Shown in pieces: positions 9,328 through 17,746 of a stretch of 64,000 bases of DNA. The position numbers were made by a program, and so were the translations under genes. Numbering within the stretch: the stretch's first letter is position 1; every line of letters begins with the position of its first letter. The notes under the pieces were generated by a model that worked only from the letters and a program-made list of their open reading frames with translations, was not told where the DNA came from and made no database searches. Source of the DNA: Vibrio brasiliensis LMG 20546 (lineage in GTDB: Bacteria; Pseudomonadota; Gammaproteobacteria; Enterobacterales; Vibrionaceae); assembly GCF_000189255.1 (NCBI RefSeq), contig NZ_AEVS01000072.1, positions 26,831 to 90,830 on the forward strand. The letters run 5' to 3'.

Positions 9328-10476
9328 TTATAGTGTTTCGAAAATTGCCTGAATCTGGACAACTTCTTTACTGTTTTCGTCTAAGCCAGTGAAACGAGCC
9401 AGCGTTTTGCGAAGTCCGATCTCTTTAATTGTCGTCTGCAGCTCAACTGCCTGAGGATCATCATCGCTATGATATTTTAGAGCAGCTGCAATACCTTTTA
9501 AAATTGCTTGGTTTTCAGTGCTATACTCAATTGTACCCAGTAATGGCTTCACTAATCTATCGTTCGCCCCCAATTTTCGAATAGGTTGGCGTCCTACACG
9601 ATCAACCTCGTCGATCAAGTATGGGTTTGCAAAGCGGTTTAATATCTTTTCAATGTATGCGTTATGCAATTCGCGGTCGAAACCATAACGTCTTATCAGT
9701 ACCTCACCGCTCTCTTGCATCGCTTGTTTTACTTCAGCGTGAATGGCCGGGTCTTCAATTGCTTGACGAATTGTACGATGTCCTTTTAAGCAACCTAAGT
9801 AAGCTGTAATACAGTGACCTGTATTAAGAGTGAAGAGTTTACGTTCAACAAATGCCATTAGGTTGTTGGTTCTCTCCATTCCCGCTATATCTGGGATTTC
9901 CCCTTTAAACTGCTGTTCGTCAACGATCCATTCACTAAAGCTCTCTACTGTGACTTCTAGTGGATCGTCGTTAGCGGCTTCAGCAGGCGGCACAATACGG
10001 TCAACGGCTGAATCAACAAAGCCAACCAGATTATCTGCTTTAGCATGCAACGTTTCATCAAGGTGCTGGTATACCTGACCTTTCAGGTGTGTGGTTCCTC
10101 GAACCATGTTTTCACATGCAATAATATTAAGTGGTTTTTCATTGCCAGCAGCAAAGCGTTTTGCAATACCTGTAGCGATGGTTTTTGCGATGATGTCCAA
10201 TACATTTGGACCGACAGCAGTTGTCACCAGGTCTGTTTTAACTATACGATCAATAACATCTTCACTCGCCGAGTTAACCGCAGTGACGTGAGTAACGGTA
10301 TCGATTTGACATTCTGTACCTACCACTTTCACTTTGTATTCTTGTTTATGGCTAAGCTGATCAACTAGCGGAGTGTTCACGTCCGCAAAAGTGACTTCAA
10401 CTTCTGCGTCTGCCAAGAGTTTACCGATGAAGCCACGACCAATGTTACCTGCACCAAAATGGACTGCATTTTTCAT
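9328..10476 (-). CDS. mtlD: Mannitol-1-phosphate 5-dehydrogenase MtlD
   Basis: A 382-residue cytosolic enzyme that oxidises mannitol-1-phosphate to fructose-6-phosphate with NAD. The N-terminal Rossmann motif [18 protein letters not shown] is intact, as is the catalytic polyol-dehydrogenase segment [12 protein letters not shown] (about residues 212-223) near the middle. Length matches E. coli MtlD (382). The start has a Shine-Dalgarno (GGTAGG) on the minus strand. It is the second gene of the operon, 114 bases downstream of mtlA. Confidence 0.97.
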   Translation of the reverse strand: MKNAVHFGAGNIGRGFIGKLLADAEVEVTFADVNTPLVDQLSHKQEYKVKVVGTECQIDTVTHVTAVNSASEDVIDRIVKTDLVTTAVGPNVLDIIAKTIATGIAKRFAAGNEKPLNIIACENMVRGTTHLKGQVYQHLDETLHAKADNLVGFVDSAVDRIVPPAEAANDDPLEVTVESFSEWIVDEQQFKGEIPDIAGMERTNNLMAFVERKLFTLNTGHCITAYLGCLKGHRTIRQAIEDPAIHAEVKQAMQESGEVLIRRYGFDRELHNAYIEKILNRFANPYLIDEVDRVGRQPIRKLGANDRLVKPLLGTIEYSTENQAILKGIAAALKYHSDDDPQAVELQTTIKEIGLRKTLARFTGLDENSKEVVQIQAIFETL

Positions 10477-10590
10477 AATACTTACCTACCAATGTCTGAA
10501 ATAATGACGAAAACGAATCTAGGGTGAGGCCAACCGCATAGGGGGTGACAGCTGACCTCGCTTTGCTCAGGAGCAAATTTTAAGGAGTGG

Positions 10591-12543
10591 TTAAGCTGCT
10601 TGCTGACCACCAAGGATGTTAAGAATTTCCTCTACATCTCTGGTGCTAGTTAGCTTCTCAATTGCCTCCGGCTCATCGAGCGCATTCGTTATGGTGGTAA
10701 TTACCTGGATATGCTCATCATTTTTAGCGGCAATACCGATAACCAGTTTGGCGATATCTTCTTTGTCTTCAGTAAATTGGATACCCGCAGGATATTGGCA
10801 GATTACGATGCCAGTCTTCTTTACACGGTCTTTTGCTTCTACTGTACCGTGCGGAACAGCAATAGATTCACCAAGGTAAGTTGGTACCAAGGCTTCACGT
10901 TCAAACATGGCGTCCACGTATTCAGGTTCTGCGTAGCCCAGTTCAACCAGTTTGTTGCCGGCAAAACGAATCGCTTCTTCTTTATTAGCAGCTTGCAGAC
11001 CGAGGTGAATGTTTTCGCGCTGAATCTGGAATACAGAGGGTTGTTGTTGCTCAAAGCTGTCATCGTTCGCAGCAAGAACCGATACCTTAACCAGGTTATC
11101 GTCATTTGCTGATGCTTGCTTTTGAGCGGCTAGTAACTTGGTTACTAACTGGTTGTACATTTCGCTATCTAGAAAGTTAGTCAATGAAATGTGCTGGGCG
11201 TTTGGAGCATGCTTACGCGCACGATCCGTCAAATCTTTATGAGTAATCACGATATCGGCACTCTCAGTTAAGCTGTTAATGGCAAGGTTGGTTACGGTGA
11301 TGTTTAACCCCGCAGACTGAGCCTTTTTACGCAGCATACTCGCACCCATTGCGCTTGAACCCATACCTGCATCACACGCCACAACGATGCTTTTTACATC
11401 TGCAAGCTCAGTACTACCTTTGTTTTCTCCGCTTACTGCAGTGTTTGATTTTGACGCCGCTTTCAAATCTTTCATTTGCGATGTCGCTTTTTCTAATGCC
11501 GCTTCATCACCATCTTCTTCCGTTGATGTCTGAGTCTTCATCAACAAGGCCGCAACAGCAAAGGATACGCCGGTTGCCGCAGCAATAGAGGCAAGTACAC
11601 CAACAATTGAAGCTTTTTGAGTCATCAATAAGATGGCGAAAATAGAACCCGGTGATGCTGGTGAAACAATACCTGCATTAAACATGACTAGGACAAATAC
11701 ACCTGTCATACCGCCAGCGATTGCAGCAAGGATTAAACGTGGATTCATTAGAATATATGGGAAGTAAATCTCATGAATACCGCCAAAGAAATGGATGATT
11801 GAAGCACCACCTGCAGTTTGACGAGCAGTGCCTTTGCCAAACACCATGTAAGCCAAAAGAATACCTAAACCAGGGCCTGGGTTAGCTTCAATCAGGAAGA
11901 AAATTGACTGACCAGCTTCAGACGCTTGTTGAATGCCTAATGGTGAGAAAATTCCGTGGTTAATTGCGTTGTTCAGGAATAGGATCTTCGCTGGTTCAAC
12001 AAAAATAGAAGTCAACGGCAGAAGGTGAGCTGATACCAGGAAGTTCACGCCAGCAGCTAGACCACCAGAAAGGATTTTTACAAATGGTCCGATAAATAGG
12101 AAAGCAAGGATGGCGCATAGCATGCCAATGATGCCAGCAGAGAAGTTGTTGACCAACATCTCGAAGCCACTTTTTACTTTGCCATCAATGTAATTATCGA
12201 ACTTTTTGATTGCCCAGCCGCCTAGAGGACCAACCATCATTGCGCCCATAAACATTGGTATATCCGTTCCGACAATGACACCCATTGTCGTGATCGCACC
12301 AACTACGGCACCACGTTCCCCGCCAACTAGCTTACCACCGGTGTAACCGATAAGAAGTGGCAGAAGATACGTAATCATAGGTCCAACCATGGATGCTAGC
12401 GTTTCATTTGGTAGCCAGCCAGTTGGAATGAAAAGAGCAGTGATAAAGCCCCATGCGATGAATGCACCGATGTTAGGCATTACCATGTTAGACAGAAAAC
12501 GACCAAAATTTTGTATCTTGATCTTAGCATCTGGTGATATCAT
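10591..12543 (-). CDS. mtlA: Mannitol-specific PTS enzyme IICBA (MtlA)
   Basis: A 650-residue inner-membrane permease that imports mannitol and phosphorylates it to mannitol-1-phosphate. Order: IIC membrane domain (about residues 1-345), IIB domain with the phospho-cysteine loop SIVVACDAGMGSSAMGAS (about 382-400), and IIA domain with the phospho-histidine segment ESIAVPHGTVEAK (about 560). Homologues start MISPDAKIKIQNFGRFLSNM; the ATG at 12543 has GGGGA 9 bases upstream, so a longer frame to 12621 is rejected. That 5' extension is instead the probable untranslated leader overlapped by the antisense RNA MtlS. Confidence 0.97.
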   Translation of the reverse strand: MISPDAKIKIQNFGRFLSNMVMPNIGAFIAWGFITALFIPTGWLPNETLASMVGPMITYLLPLLIGYTGGKLVGGERGAVVGAITTMGVIVGTDIPMFMGAMMVGPLGGWAIKKFDNYIDGKVKSGFEMLVNNFSAGIIGMLCAILAFLFIGPFVKILSGGLAAGVNFLVSAHLLPLTSIFVEPAKILFLNNAINHGIFSPLGIQQASEAGQSIFFLIEANPGPGLGILLAYMVFGKGTARQTAGGASIIHFFGGIHEIYFPYILMNPRLILAAIAGGMTGVFVLVMFNAGIVSPASPGSIFAILLMTQKASIVGVLASIAAATGVSFAVAALLMKTQTSTEEDGDEAALEKATSQMKDLKAASKSNTAVSGENKGSTELADVKSIVVACDAGMGSSAMGASMLRKKAQSAGLNITVTNLAINSLTESADIVITHKDLTDRARKHAPNAQHISLTNFLDSEMYNQLVTKLLAAQKQASANDDNLVKVSVLAANDDSFEQQQPSVFQIQRENIHLGLQAANKEEAIRFAGNKLVELGYAEPEYVDAMFEREALVPTYLGESIAVPHGTVEAKDRVKKTGIVICQYPAGIQFTEDKEDIAKLVIGIAAKNDEHIQVITTITNALDEPEAIEKLTSTRDVEEILNILGGQQAA

Positions 12544-12549
12544 AGGAAT

Positions 12550-12667
12550 TCCCCGTTTGATGTTCTGATGAATATTGTAGTAGTACGGTTCGCCAAAACC
12601 GCTTGATTGCTTAGTACCCAATCAATTTACCACACAATTCTCGTTTGGAACTGACAACGGGTTTTTT
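12550..12667 (+). ncRNA. mtlS: Probable MtlS small RNA, antisense to the mtlA 5' leader
   Basis: In V. cholerae a roughly 120-nt RNA, MtlS, is made from the strand opposite mtlA and pairs over about 70 nt with the mtlA leader to block MtlA synthesis without mannitol. Here the plus strand has an extended -10 element, TGATATCAT at 12535-12543, giving a start near 12550. A terminator follows (arms CTCGTT 12640-12645 and AACGGG 12656-12661, then six T), which implies about 118 nt. On the minus strand a -10-like TAAATT (12629-12624) would start mtlA mRNA near 12617, giving about 68 nt of overlap. The geometry fits well, but primary sequence similarity to MtlS was not tested. Confidence 0.6.
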
Positions 12668-12826
12668 GTGATCTGCTACAGGGTAATTCTCGCCCACAAC
12701 TGTTTTTTATGTGATTCAGCCCACCTCCTGACATTGTAATTTATCTACAAAAGAATGAATTGCAAATTGTCAATCTATTTATCCTTGTTGAGTTCTCACT
12801 TTTTAATTTGCAATGTTTGATTTTAA

Positions 12827-12842
12827 TGTGATCTAGATCTTT
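12827..12842. promoter_or_regulatory. Candidate CRP-binding site
   Basis: TGTGATCTAGATCTTT matches the left half and the centre of the CRP consensus TGTGATCTAGATCACA, with a poor right half. It lies about 210 bases upstream of the inferred mtlA start point, far for simple activation. Confidence 0.35.
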
Positions 12843-12922
12843 GTTTTGATTGTTGTCACGATCGATAAATAAATTTATTTGATCTTGATCTCAATGGTGA
12901 TGGGGTTGATTGTGAGTCTGAT

Positions 12923-12938
12923 TGTGATGTATATCTCA
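12923..12938. promoter_or_regulatory. Candidate CRP-binding site
   Basis: TGTGATGTATATCTCA keeps TGTGA, a 6-base spacer and TCTCA (one mismatch to TCACA). mtlA is CRP-dependent in other bacteria. It lies about 380 bases from the mtlA start codon. Confidence 0.35.
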
Positions 12939-13006
12939 CTTGGTCGATTTCTGAAAGAAACTGACAATCTTTAAGTGCGTGTAGGTGCTTATTGTTGTGA
13001 GAGTTG

Positions 13007-13030
13007 CGGGCAGAAGAGAGCTTCTGCCCG
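13007..13030 (-). terminator. Hairpin after the TRAP binding-protein gene
   Basis: A perfect 10-bp stem (CGGGCAGAAG and CTTCTGCCCG) with an AGAG loop begins 7 bases beyond the gene's stop. No T tract follows on the minus strand, so it may be a processing or stabilising hairpin rather than a classical terminator. Confidence 0.55.
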
Positions 13031-13036
13031 GATAGG

Positions 13037-14119
13037 TTACTGGGTACTGTCTAAGTATGCTTTTGACGAGATGTCTGTCCAGGCTCTAACTTTAGCTAAG
13101 TATTGCTTTTGTGACTCAATGATCTCTTTTGCGAGTTGATCTTTTTCGGCTTGCTCTGCCAGTAGTTGAGACGTAGCAGTTTGCATTGCTTCAAGTACCT
13201 CTGGTGGAAAATCTCTTACTTTAATCTCCGGGTACTCAGCACTCATGGTCGCCCAGCTGTTAGCGTTTGCGTCTACTGACTGGGTGTACATATCAAATGC
13301 AGTCACGCGGAACGCAGTTTCTAAGATTATTTGTAGATCTTTTGGCAGCTTATCCCAGACTTTTTTGTTAACTAGGAACTGCGTTTCTGAACCTGGCTCA
13401 TGCCACGCAGTGTAGTAGTAAGGGGCAATCTTTTGGAATCCCATACGTAGGTCAAATGCTGGGCCAACCCATTCAAGAGCATCAATAGTGCCTCGTTCAA
13501 GTGAGGTGTAAAGTTCACCTGGGGCGATGTTGGTCGGTGCAGCACCCACTTTGGCCATCACTTCACCAGCGAAGCCTGGGATTCGAATCTTAAGTCCTTG
13601 CAAGTCTTCTACAGAGTTGATCTCTTTTTTAAACCAGCCGCCCATTTGAATATCTGAGTTACCGCCTGGGAAAGAGAGTAGGTTGTGTGGGGCGTAGACC
13701 TTCTCCATTAACTCCATACCGCCACCTCGGTAAAACCAAGCGTATTGTTCCATTGCAATCATGCCAAACGGCATTGATGAGAAATACAGGGTATTGGGCA
13801 CTTTCCCTTTCCAGTAGTATGAACTGGAGTGACCTAAATCGTACTGACCCGATTTGACCATATCGAAGATACCTAAAGGTGCCTTATGTTTGTTGGCTGA
13901 ATCTATGCGGATTTGCAGTCTGCCGTTAGACATCTCTTCGGCCAACTTAGCCATATTTTTGGTCGCTTCCCCCAAAATCGGGGTATTGGGTCCCCAGGTT
14001 TCGGCCAGTTTTAATCGGTAAACTTTTTCAGCGGCTAAGCTGGCAAATGAGCTTAGTACGAGAGAGGTAGTGAGAGCCCCGGTTAGCAGAGCTCGTAGTG
14101 GTAATTGTTTTGGCAGCAT
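13037..14119 (-). CDS. TRAP transporter solute-binding protein (DctP/TakP type), no membrane subunits nearby
   Basis: A 360-residue periplasmic binding protein. A signal peptide (residues 1-29, ending SFASLAA-EK) precedes a TRAP SBP fold. The binding-site segments LQGLKIRIPGFAGEVM (with the conserved arginine) and GTIDALEWVGP resemble the TakP branch, which binds small 2-oxo acids or related carboxylates. The start at 14119 was chosen because AAGGAAG lies 9 bases upstream and a signal peptide begins directly; the longer frame to 14209 lacks these. DctQ and DctM genes, needed for transport, are absent from the window, so it is an orphan here. The ligand is not known. Confidence 0.85.
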   Translation of the reverse strand: MLPKQLPLRALLTGALTTSLVLSSFASLAAEKVYRLKLAETWGPNTPILGEATKNMAKLAEEMSNGRLQIRIDSANKHKAPLGIFDMVKSGQYDLGHSSSYYWKGKVPNTLYFSSMPFGMIAMEQYAWFYRGGGMELMEKVYAPHNLLSFPGGNSDIQMGGWFKKEINSVEDLQGLKIRIPGFAGEVMAKVGAAPTNIAPGELYTSLERGTIDALEWVGPAFDLRMGFQKIAPYYYTAWHEPGSETQFLVNKKVWDKLPKDLQIILETAFRVTAFDMYTQSVDANANSWATMSAEYPEIKVRDFPPEVLEAMQTATSQLLAEQAEKDQLAKEIIESQKQYLAKVRAWTDISSKAYLDSTQ

Positions 14120-14335
14120 GACGATACGACTTCCTTGTTGTTTTGAGTGTCTAGAAGCTAGCTTTTCGCCTGCCGATTTTTTCGTCAATAAAATTTCACT
14201 ATCAGTCAATAACGCAAAGTGGAGTGTCTAACTGTTCTTTGTTCAAAGTATGGTTGGATATATTGTTTATTTATTACTTCATGTCATATGTGTGACTTGA
14301 GGTTTATGATTTCTGGTGGATTATTTTGATAGTAA

Positions 14336-14362
14336 AAGTGCTGCATAAGTCACGCAGCACTT
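14336..14362 (-). terminator. Terminator after olsF
   Basis: Arms AAGTGCTGC and GCAGCACTT around a 9-base loop. On the minus strand the stem runs into TTTTAC. It lies 14 bases downstream of the olsF stop. Confidence 0.75.
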
Positions 14363-14376
14363 GATTGTTCAAGCAG

Positions 14377-16137
14377 TTAATTAGCTAACTGATGATGGGC
14401 CAGATAAGTGCTTGCCTGTCCGGCACCCATGTAACGAGCTAGTGTACGCAGTTCGACTTGTTGAAGATCGACGACTATCAAGCCATCTAGTGCATTATTG
14501 AACTCAGGATCAACGTTAAAGGAAATCAGTTTGCCATTTAGAGCAAGATACTGACGAAGCAGGACCGGGATGCTCTTTCCTTGATCGATACGAGCTACGA
14601 CTCTGGCAAGCAACTGCAAGTCACCCAGTGCGGTAAGCATGCTAGTGTTCCAGTTGTGTGTTGTGCTTGGGAGCGGGTTCGATGGAGAGACATGCTCAGC
14701 CTTGGCTTGATCGCCGTAGTGTAGCGTCATGCTGGCAGCGAGCAGTTGTCTGGTTTGCTCACTGTAATCACTACTTATGCTCACAGGACCAAATAAGTGA
14801 GTATATTGAGGATTGCGAGAAACAAACGTGGCGATACCTTTCCATAGCAGCAATAGGGCCCCCATGCTCTTTTGATAGCGCTGATCGATGACCGAGCGTC
14901 CCATTTCAATCGACTTCCCCATACTATCGATAAATGGAGCGTCATAGTTGAACAATGTACGTGAGTAGAGTCCTTCAATTCCCTGAGTAGCAACAATCTC
15001 GTCAACTAAACCGAGTCGATAAGCGCCAACCAGACATTGATTCTCTTTATCCCAGATGAATAAATGTCGGTAATATCGATCAAACTCATCAAGGTCAATT
15101 GCCAGACCAGTCCCTTCACCGACCTGTCTAAAATTCGTTTCTCTTAGTCGGCCGATTTCATGTAATAGAGAAGGTATGTATTCGGATTGCGTACAATAGA
15201 CATCGAATTCGCCACTAGAAAGCAGCAAATGATCTTCTGGCAAGCCATTTAGATCAGTAATAAGATCTTTGAGCGGCAATGCTGGAGAAATAGGTAAGTG
15301 GCTGTCAGAGCTCGTTGAAGATGTTTGTACCTGATGAGCTTGATACTGAAGCAGATAAGTATTGAGTCGCAAGTAATTGACCATTTTCTGTTCAGGCAGT
15401 CCTTTCACTTCACGAAATTTGATTGCTGAGCCGATGGCTATTTGGATGGTCTCTTGTGATTTATTAAGTAACTCTCTGCCCAGCATAAGTGTGCGTAGTA
15501 GTGGGTGAACCTTGCCAGCAAGGTAAAAACGTTTTGAGTTTTGACCGTTAATAAAGATAGGTACGGTAGTCGCTGCTGACTTGCTGATTAGACTACTCAC
15601 AGAACGGCTCCACTCCTTGTCTTCCAGACGTTGAGTTTTGCTGTCGATGAGTTGCGACACCTCTCCTGCGGGGAATAACAGTATCAGTCCTCCATCAGCC
15701 AGATGTTGATGAGCCTGTCTCAGGGCTTTCAGATTCGCTACACGTGAATTTTGCCCGGCAAAAACGTCGACACCTATAAAGAGTTCATCTAATTCTGGGA
15801 CGGTTTTTAAGTATTGGTTAGCCAGAATCTTTACGTCCTGACGAAGAGCGAGCAGCAACTCAGCGAGGATGACACCCTCTACACATCCAAGTGGATGGTT
15901 TGCGACAATGACGGTTGGGCCAGTGCTCGGAATGTTAGAGATACTTCCCTGATTCACTTGATAGTCAATGCCAAGTATTTCCAGAGTAAACCTGATAAAG
16001 GTTTGAGTATCACAACCAGCGGGGCGCTGCGCGTAAAACTGGTCGAGTTTGCTGAGTCCTGTGGCCCATTCCGCGATAGTTTCTGCAAAACGAAAAGGGG
16101 TTTTTTTAGGAAGACGAAATGGGCTATATGTTTGCAT
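14377..16137 (-). CDS. olsF: Bifunctional ornithine lipid synthase OlsF-like acyltransferase
   Basis: A 586-residue two-domain protein. Residues about 60-260 are a PlsC-like lysophospholipid acyltransferase domain with VANHPLGCVEG (catalytic His) and LFPAGEVS. Residues about 300-530 are an Acetyltransf_5/OlsB-type GNAT domain (for example RETNFRQVGEGTGLAIDLDEFDRYYRHLF). This is the architecture of OlsF, which makes the phosphorus-free membrane lipid ornithine lipid by N- then O-acylating ornithine. In V. cholerae the homologue lies beside glmS and responds to phosphate starvation. A Pho box sits about 70 bases upstream here. The Shine-Dalgarno (GCGAGAA) is weak. Confidence 0.85.
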   Translation of the reverse strand: MQTYSPFRLPKKTPFRFAETIAEWATGLSKLDQFYAQRPAGCDTQTFIRFTLEILGIDYQVNQGSISNIPSTGPTVIVANHPLGCVEGVILAELLLALRQDVKILANQYLKTVPELDELFIGVDVFAGQNSRVANLKALRQAHQHLADGGLILLFPAGEVSQLIDSKTQRLEDKEWSRSVSSLISKSAATTVPIFINGQNSKRFYLAGKVHPLLRTLMLGRELLNKSQETIQIAIGSAIKFREVKGLPEQKMVNYLRLNTYLLQYQAHQVQTSSTSSDSHLPISPALPLKDLITDLNGLPEDHLLLSSGEFDVYCTQSEYIPSLLHEIGRLRETNFRQVGEGTGLAIDLDEFDRYYRHLFIWDKENQCLVGAYRLGLVDEIVATQGIEGLYSRTLFNYDAPFIDSMGKSIEMGRSVIDQRYQKSMGALLLLWKGIATFVSRNPQYTHLFGPVSISSDYSEQTRQLLAASMTLHYGDQAKAEHVSPSNPLPSTTHNWNTSMLTALGDLQLLARVVARIDQGKSIPVLLRQYLALNGKLISFNVDPEFNNALDGLIVVDLQQVELRTLARYMGAGQASTYLAHHQLAN

Positions 16138-16205
16138 TTTATTCTCGCTACGGCTGTTTTCGTTGTGAGAATAGAAAAATGAGATGACAGAGTGGCTGCA
16201 GCTAG

Positions 16206-16246
16206 ATGAGAAATTGGTGACGAAGCGATGACGCTATTGTGACGAG
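16206..16246 (-). promoter_or_regulatory. PhoB-binding Pho box array upstream of olsF
   Basis: On the minus strand GTCAC, GTCAT, GTCAC and CTCAT recur with an exact 11-base period (plus-strand starts 16239, 16228, 16217, 16206). A Pho box consists of CTGTCAT-like half-sites repeated every 11 bases, so this reads as two adjoining boxes. The last repeat is 69 bases from the olsF start codon. Expected effect: activation by PhoB when phosphate is scarce. Confidence 0.75.
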
Positions 16247-16265
16247 ATAAATAGAGCTGTAACAG

Positions 16266-16289
16266 TTTCAAATGGTTTCATATTTGAAA
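16266..16289. promoter_or_regulatory. Palindrome in the olsF upstream region
   Basis: TTTCAAAT and ATTTGAAA are perfect 8-base arms separated by 8 bases. It could be an operator for an unidentified regulator. The rest of the 366-base gap (16138-16503) holds only the Pho box and the ispB terminator. Confidence 0.4.
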
Positions 16290-16454
16290 TGCCTGGCTCG
16301 CAATTTATTTAATTTTGTTATGGTAAAGCGAATATTACTGCTAGCTTTATTAGGTGGGTAGGTGTTGCGGAGAACTCAAAGATAATGAGTGGCCGCGCAA
16401 TATCGCGTCAAGCTTACCTTCGTTATGCTGCTCTGGAATAAGCTCTTCATCAGA

Positions 16455-16486
16455 AGAGAAAACGGGAACCGAAAGGTTCCCGTTGT
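16455..16486 (-). terminator. Terminator after ispB
   Basis: Perfect 10-bp arms AACGGGAACC and GGTTCCCGTT around GAAA; the minus strand continues as a T-rich run. It lies about 20 bases beyond the ispB stop. Confidence 0.88.
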
Positions 16487-16503
16487 TGTATTTGTGCTTT
16501 GGC

Positions 16504-17475
16504 TTAACTAGAGCGGTGCACAGACATGTGCGCCAGTGTAATCAGCGCCTGTTTGTAAACCGAATCGTCTAATACATCCAGCTCAGCGATTGCTTTATCA
16601 GCTTCCTGATACGCTTTTTTACGAGTGTATTCAAGTGAACCTGTCTCTTCCATTGTGGCCAGGATGTCGTTGAGGCGTTCCATTCCGTTTGCTTTTTCAA
16701 TCGCTTCACGAATCATTTGGGTCTGTTCTTCGGTACCGTGTTCCATTGCGTAGAGTAGAGGAAGAGTTGGTTTGCCTTCTGCTAAATCATCACCAACGTT
16801 TTTGCCCATCTCTTCGCCATCGGAAGTGTAATCCATCACATCGTCGATGAGCTGGAATGCAGTACCAAGATACTTACCATAGTTTTGTAGTGCTAACTCT
16901 ACCTCTGCTGGCGCTTCATTTAGGATAGCCCCAATCTGTGTTGCCGCTTCAAACAGACGTGCAGTTTTAGAGTAGATAACCTGCATGTAGCTTTCTTCTG
17001 TCGTGTCAGGATCATTGCAGTTCATCAGCTGCTGAACCTCACCTTCAGCAATCACATTTACCGCATCACTCATTAGCTTAAGGATCTTTAATGATCCTAG
17101 CTCTGTCATCATCTGAAATGAGCGAGTGTAAATAAAGTCACCAACTAATACACTGGCAGCGTTTCCGAAGGCTGCATTGGCGGTTGCTTTGCCACGACGC
17201 ATGTCGGATTCATCGACGACATCATCATGCAGTAAGGTTGCAGTATGAATGAACTCAATAAAGGCCGCAGCTGTGGTGTGAGCCTCTCCCTGATAACCTA
17301 ACGCTCTTGCCGATAAAACGGCAAGTAAAGGACGGATACGTTTTCCGCCACCACTAACGATGTAGAAACCAAGTTGATTGATTAAAGATACATCAGAGTT
17401 AAGTTGAGCGTGAATTGTTTCGTTCACTTTTGCCATGTCATCGGCGGTGAGTGCTTGGATAGCTTTAAAATCCAT
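16504..17475 (-). CDS. ispB: Octaprenyl diphosphate synthase IspB
   Basis: A 323-residue trans-prenyltransferase, the same length as E. coli IspB, which makes the side chain of ubiquinone and menaquinone. Both aspartate-rich motifs are present: LLHDDVVDESDMRRG (about residues 82-96) and FQLIDDVMDYTSD (about 208-220), plus GGGKRIRPLL near the N-terminus. The start at 17475 matches homologues (MDFKAIQALTADDM); the open frame extends 22 codons further without support. It is divergent from rplU-rpmA, an arrangement also found in E. coli. Confidence 0.96.
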   Translation of the reverse strand: MDFKAIQALTADDMAKVNETIHAQLNSDVSLINQLGFYIVSGGGKRIRPLLAVLSARALGYQGEAHTTAAAFIEFIHTATLLHDDVVDESDMRRGKATANAAFGNAASVLVGDFIYTRSFQMMTELGSLKILKLMSDAVNVIAEGEVQQLMNCNDPDTTEESYMQVIYSKTARLFEAATQIGAILNEAPAEVELALQNYGKYLGTAFQLIDDVMDYTSDGEEMGKNVGDDLAEGKPTLPLLYAMEHGTEEQTQMIREAIEKANGMERLNDILATMEETGSLEYTRKKAYQEADKAIAELDVLDDSVYKQALITLAHMSVHRSS

Positions 17476-17632
17476 TGTAAATCCGGCTGAGGTTAGAACT
17501 AGTAAGGTATTCTTATCTACTTTAATCGCTGAATAATACACTAAAAAACGTTGATTAATACATGGTTAAAGGGCATCATCTGGGCACTTTTCATTGGCGA
17601 TTAGCTTTTCGCCAATTTTTTCAAAATATGGC

Positions 17633-17661
17633 TTGTCATAGGTGCGACCTTTCTGTAGAAT
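17633..17661 (+). promoter_or_regulatory. Sigma-70 promoter of rplU-rpmA
   Basis: TTGTCA (17633-17638) and TAGAAT (17656-17661) are separated by exactly 17 bases, giving an expected start near 17668 and a leader of about 79 bases. Confidence 0.75.
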
Positions 17662-17687
17662 CTGCGCCCTATTGATGATTAGTTTAG

Positions 17688-17728
17688 CGCACACCCTTAA
17701 TGCTCAAAAATAAGCATACGGCTGTGCG
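17688..17728 (+). promoter_or_regulatory. Nested hairpin in the rplU leader
   Basis: An outer stem CGCACA (17688-17693) / TGTGCG (17723-17728) encloses an inner stem ATGCT (17700-17704) / AGCAT (17713-17717). It ends just upstream of the AGCGGAG ribosome-binding region. A role in autoregulation by L21 is an inference. Confidence 0.5.
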
Positions 17729-17746
17729 GAAAAAGCGGAGTAAGAT

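Larger units (their letters stand above)
12668..13036. other. AT-rich intergenic region upstream of mtlA
   Basis: These 369 bases hold no open frame of note. They contain two CRP-like sites (12827-12842, 12923-12938), several TTGATC/GATCTTGATC motifs around 12850-12890, and a hairpin at the dctP end. Length and composition suggest control sequences for mtlA, or an unrecognised small RNA. Confidence 0.5.

Noticed and set aside
12544-12621. 26-codon N-terminal extension of MtlA
   Set aside because: No ribosome site at 12621, homologues start at the ATG at 12543, and the interval is better explained as the mtlA leader paired with MtlS.
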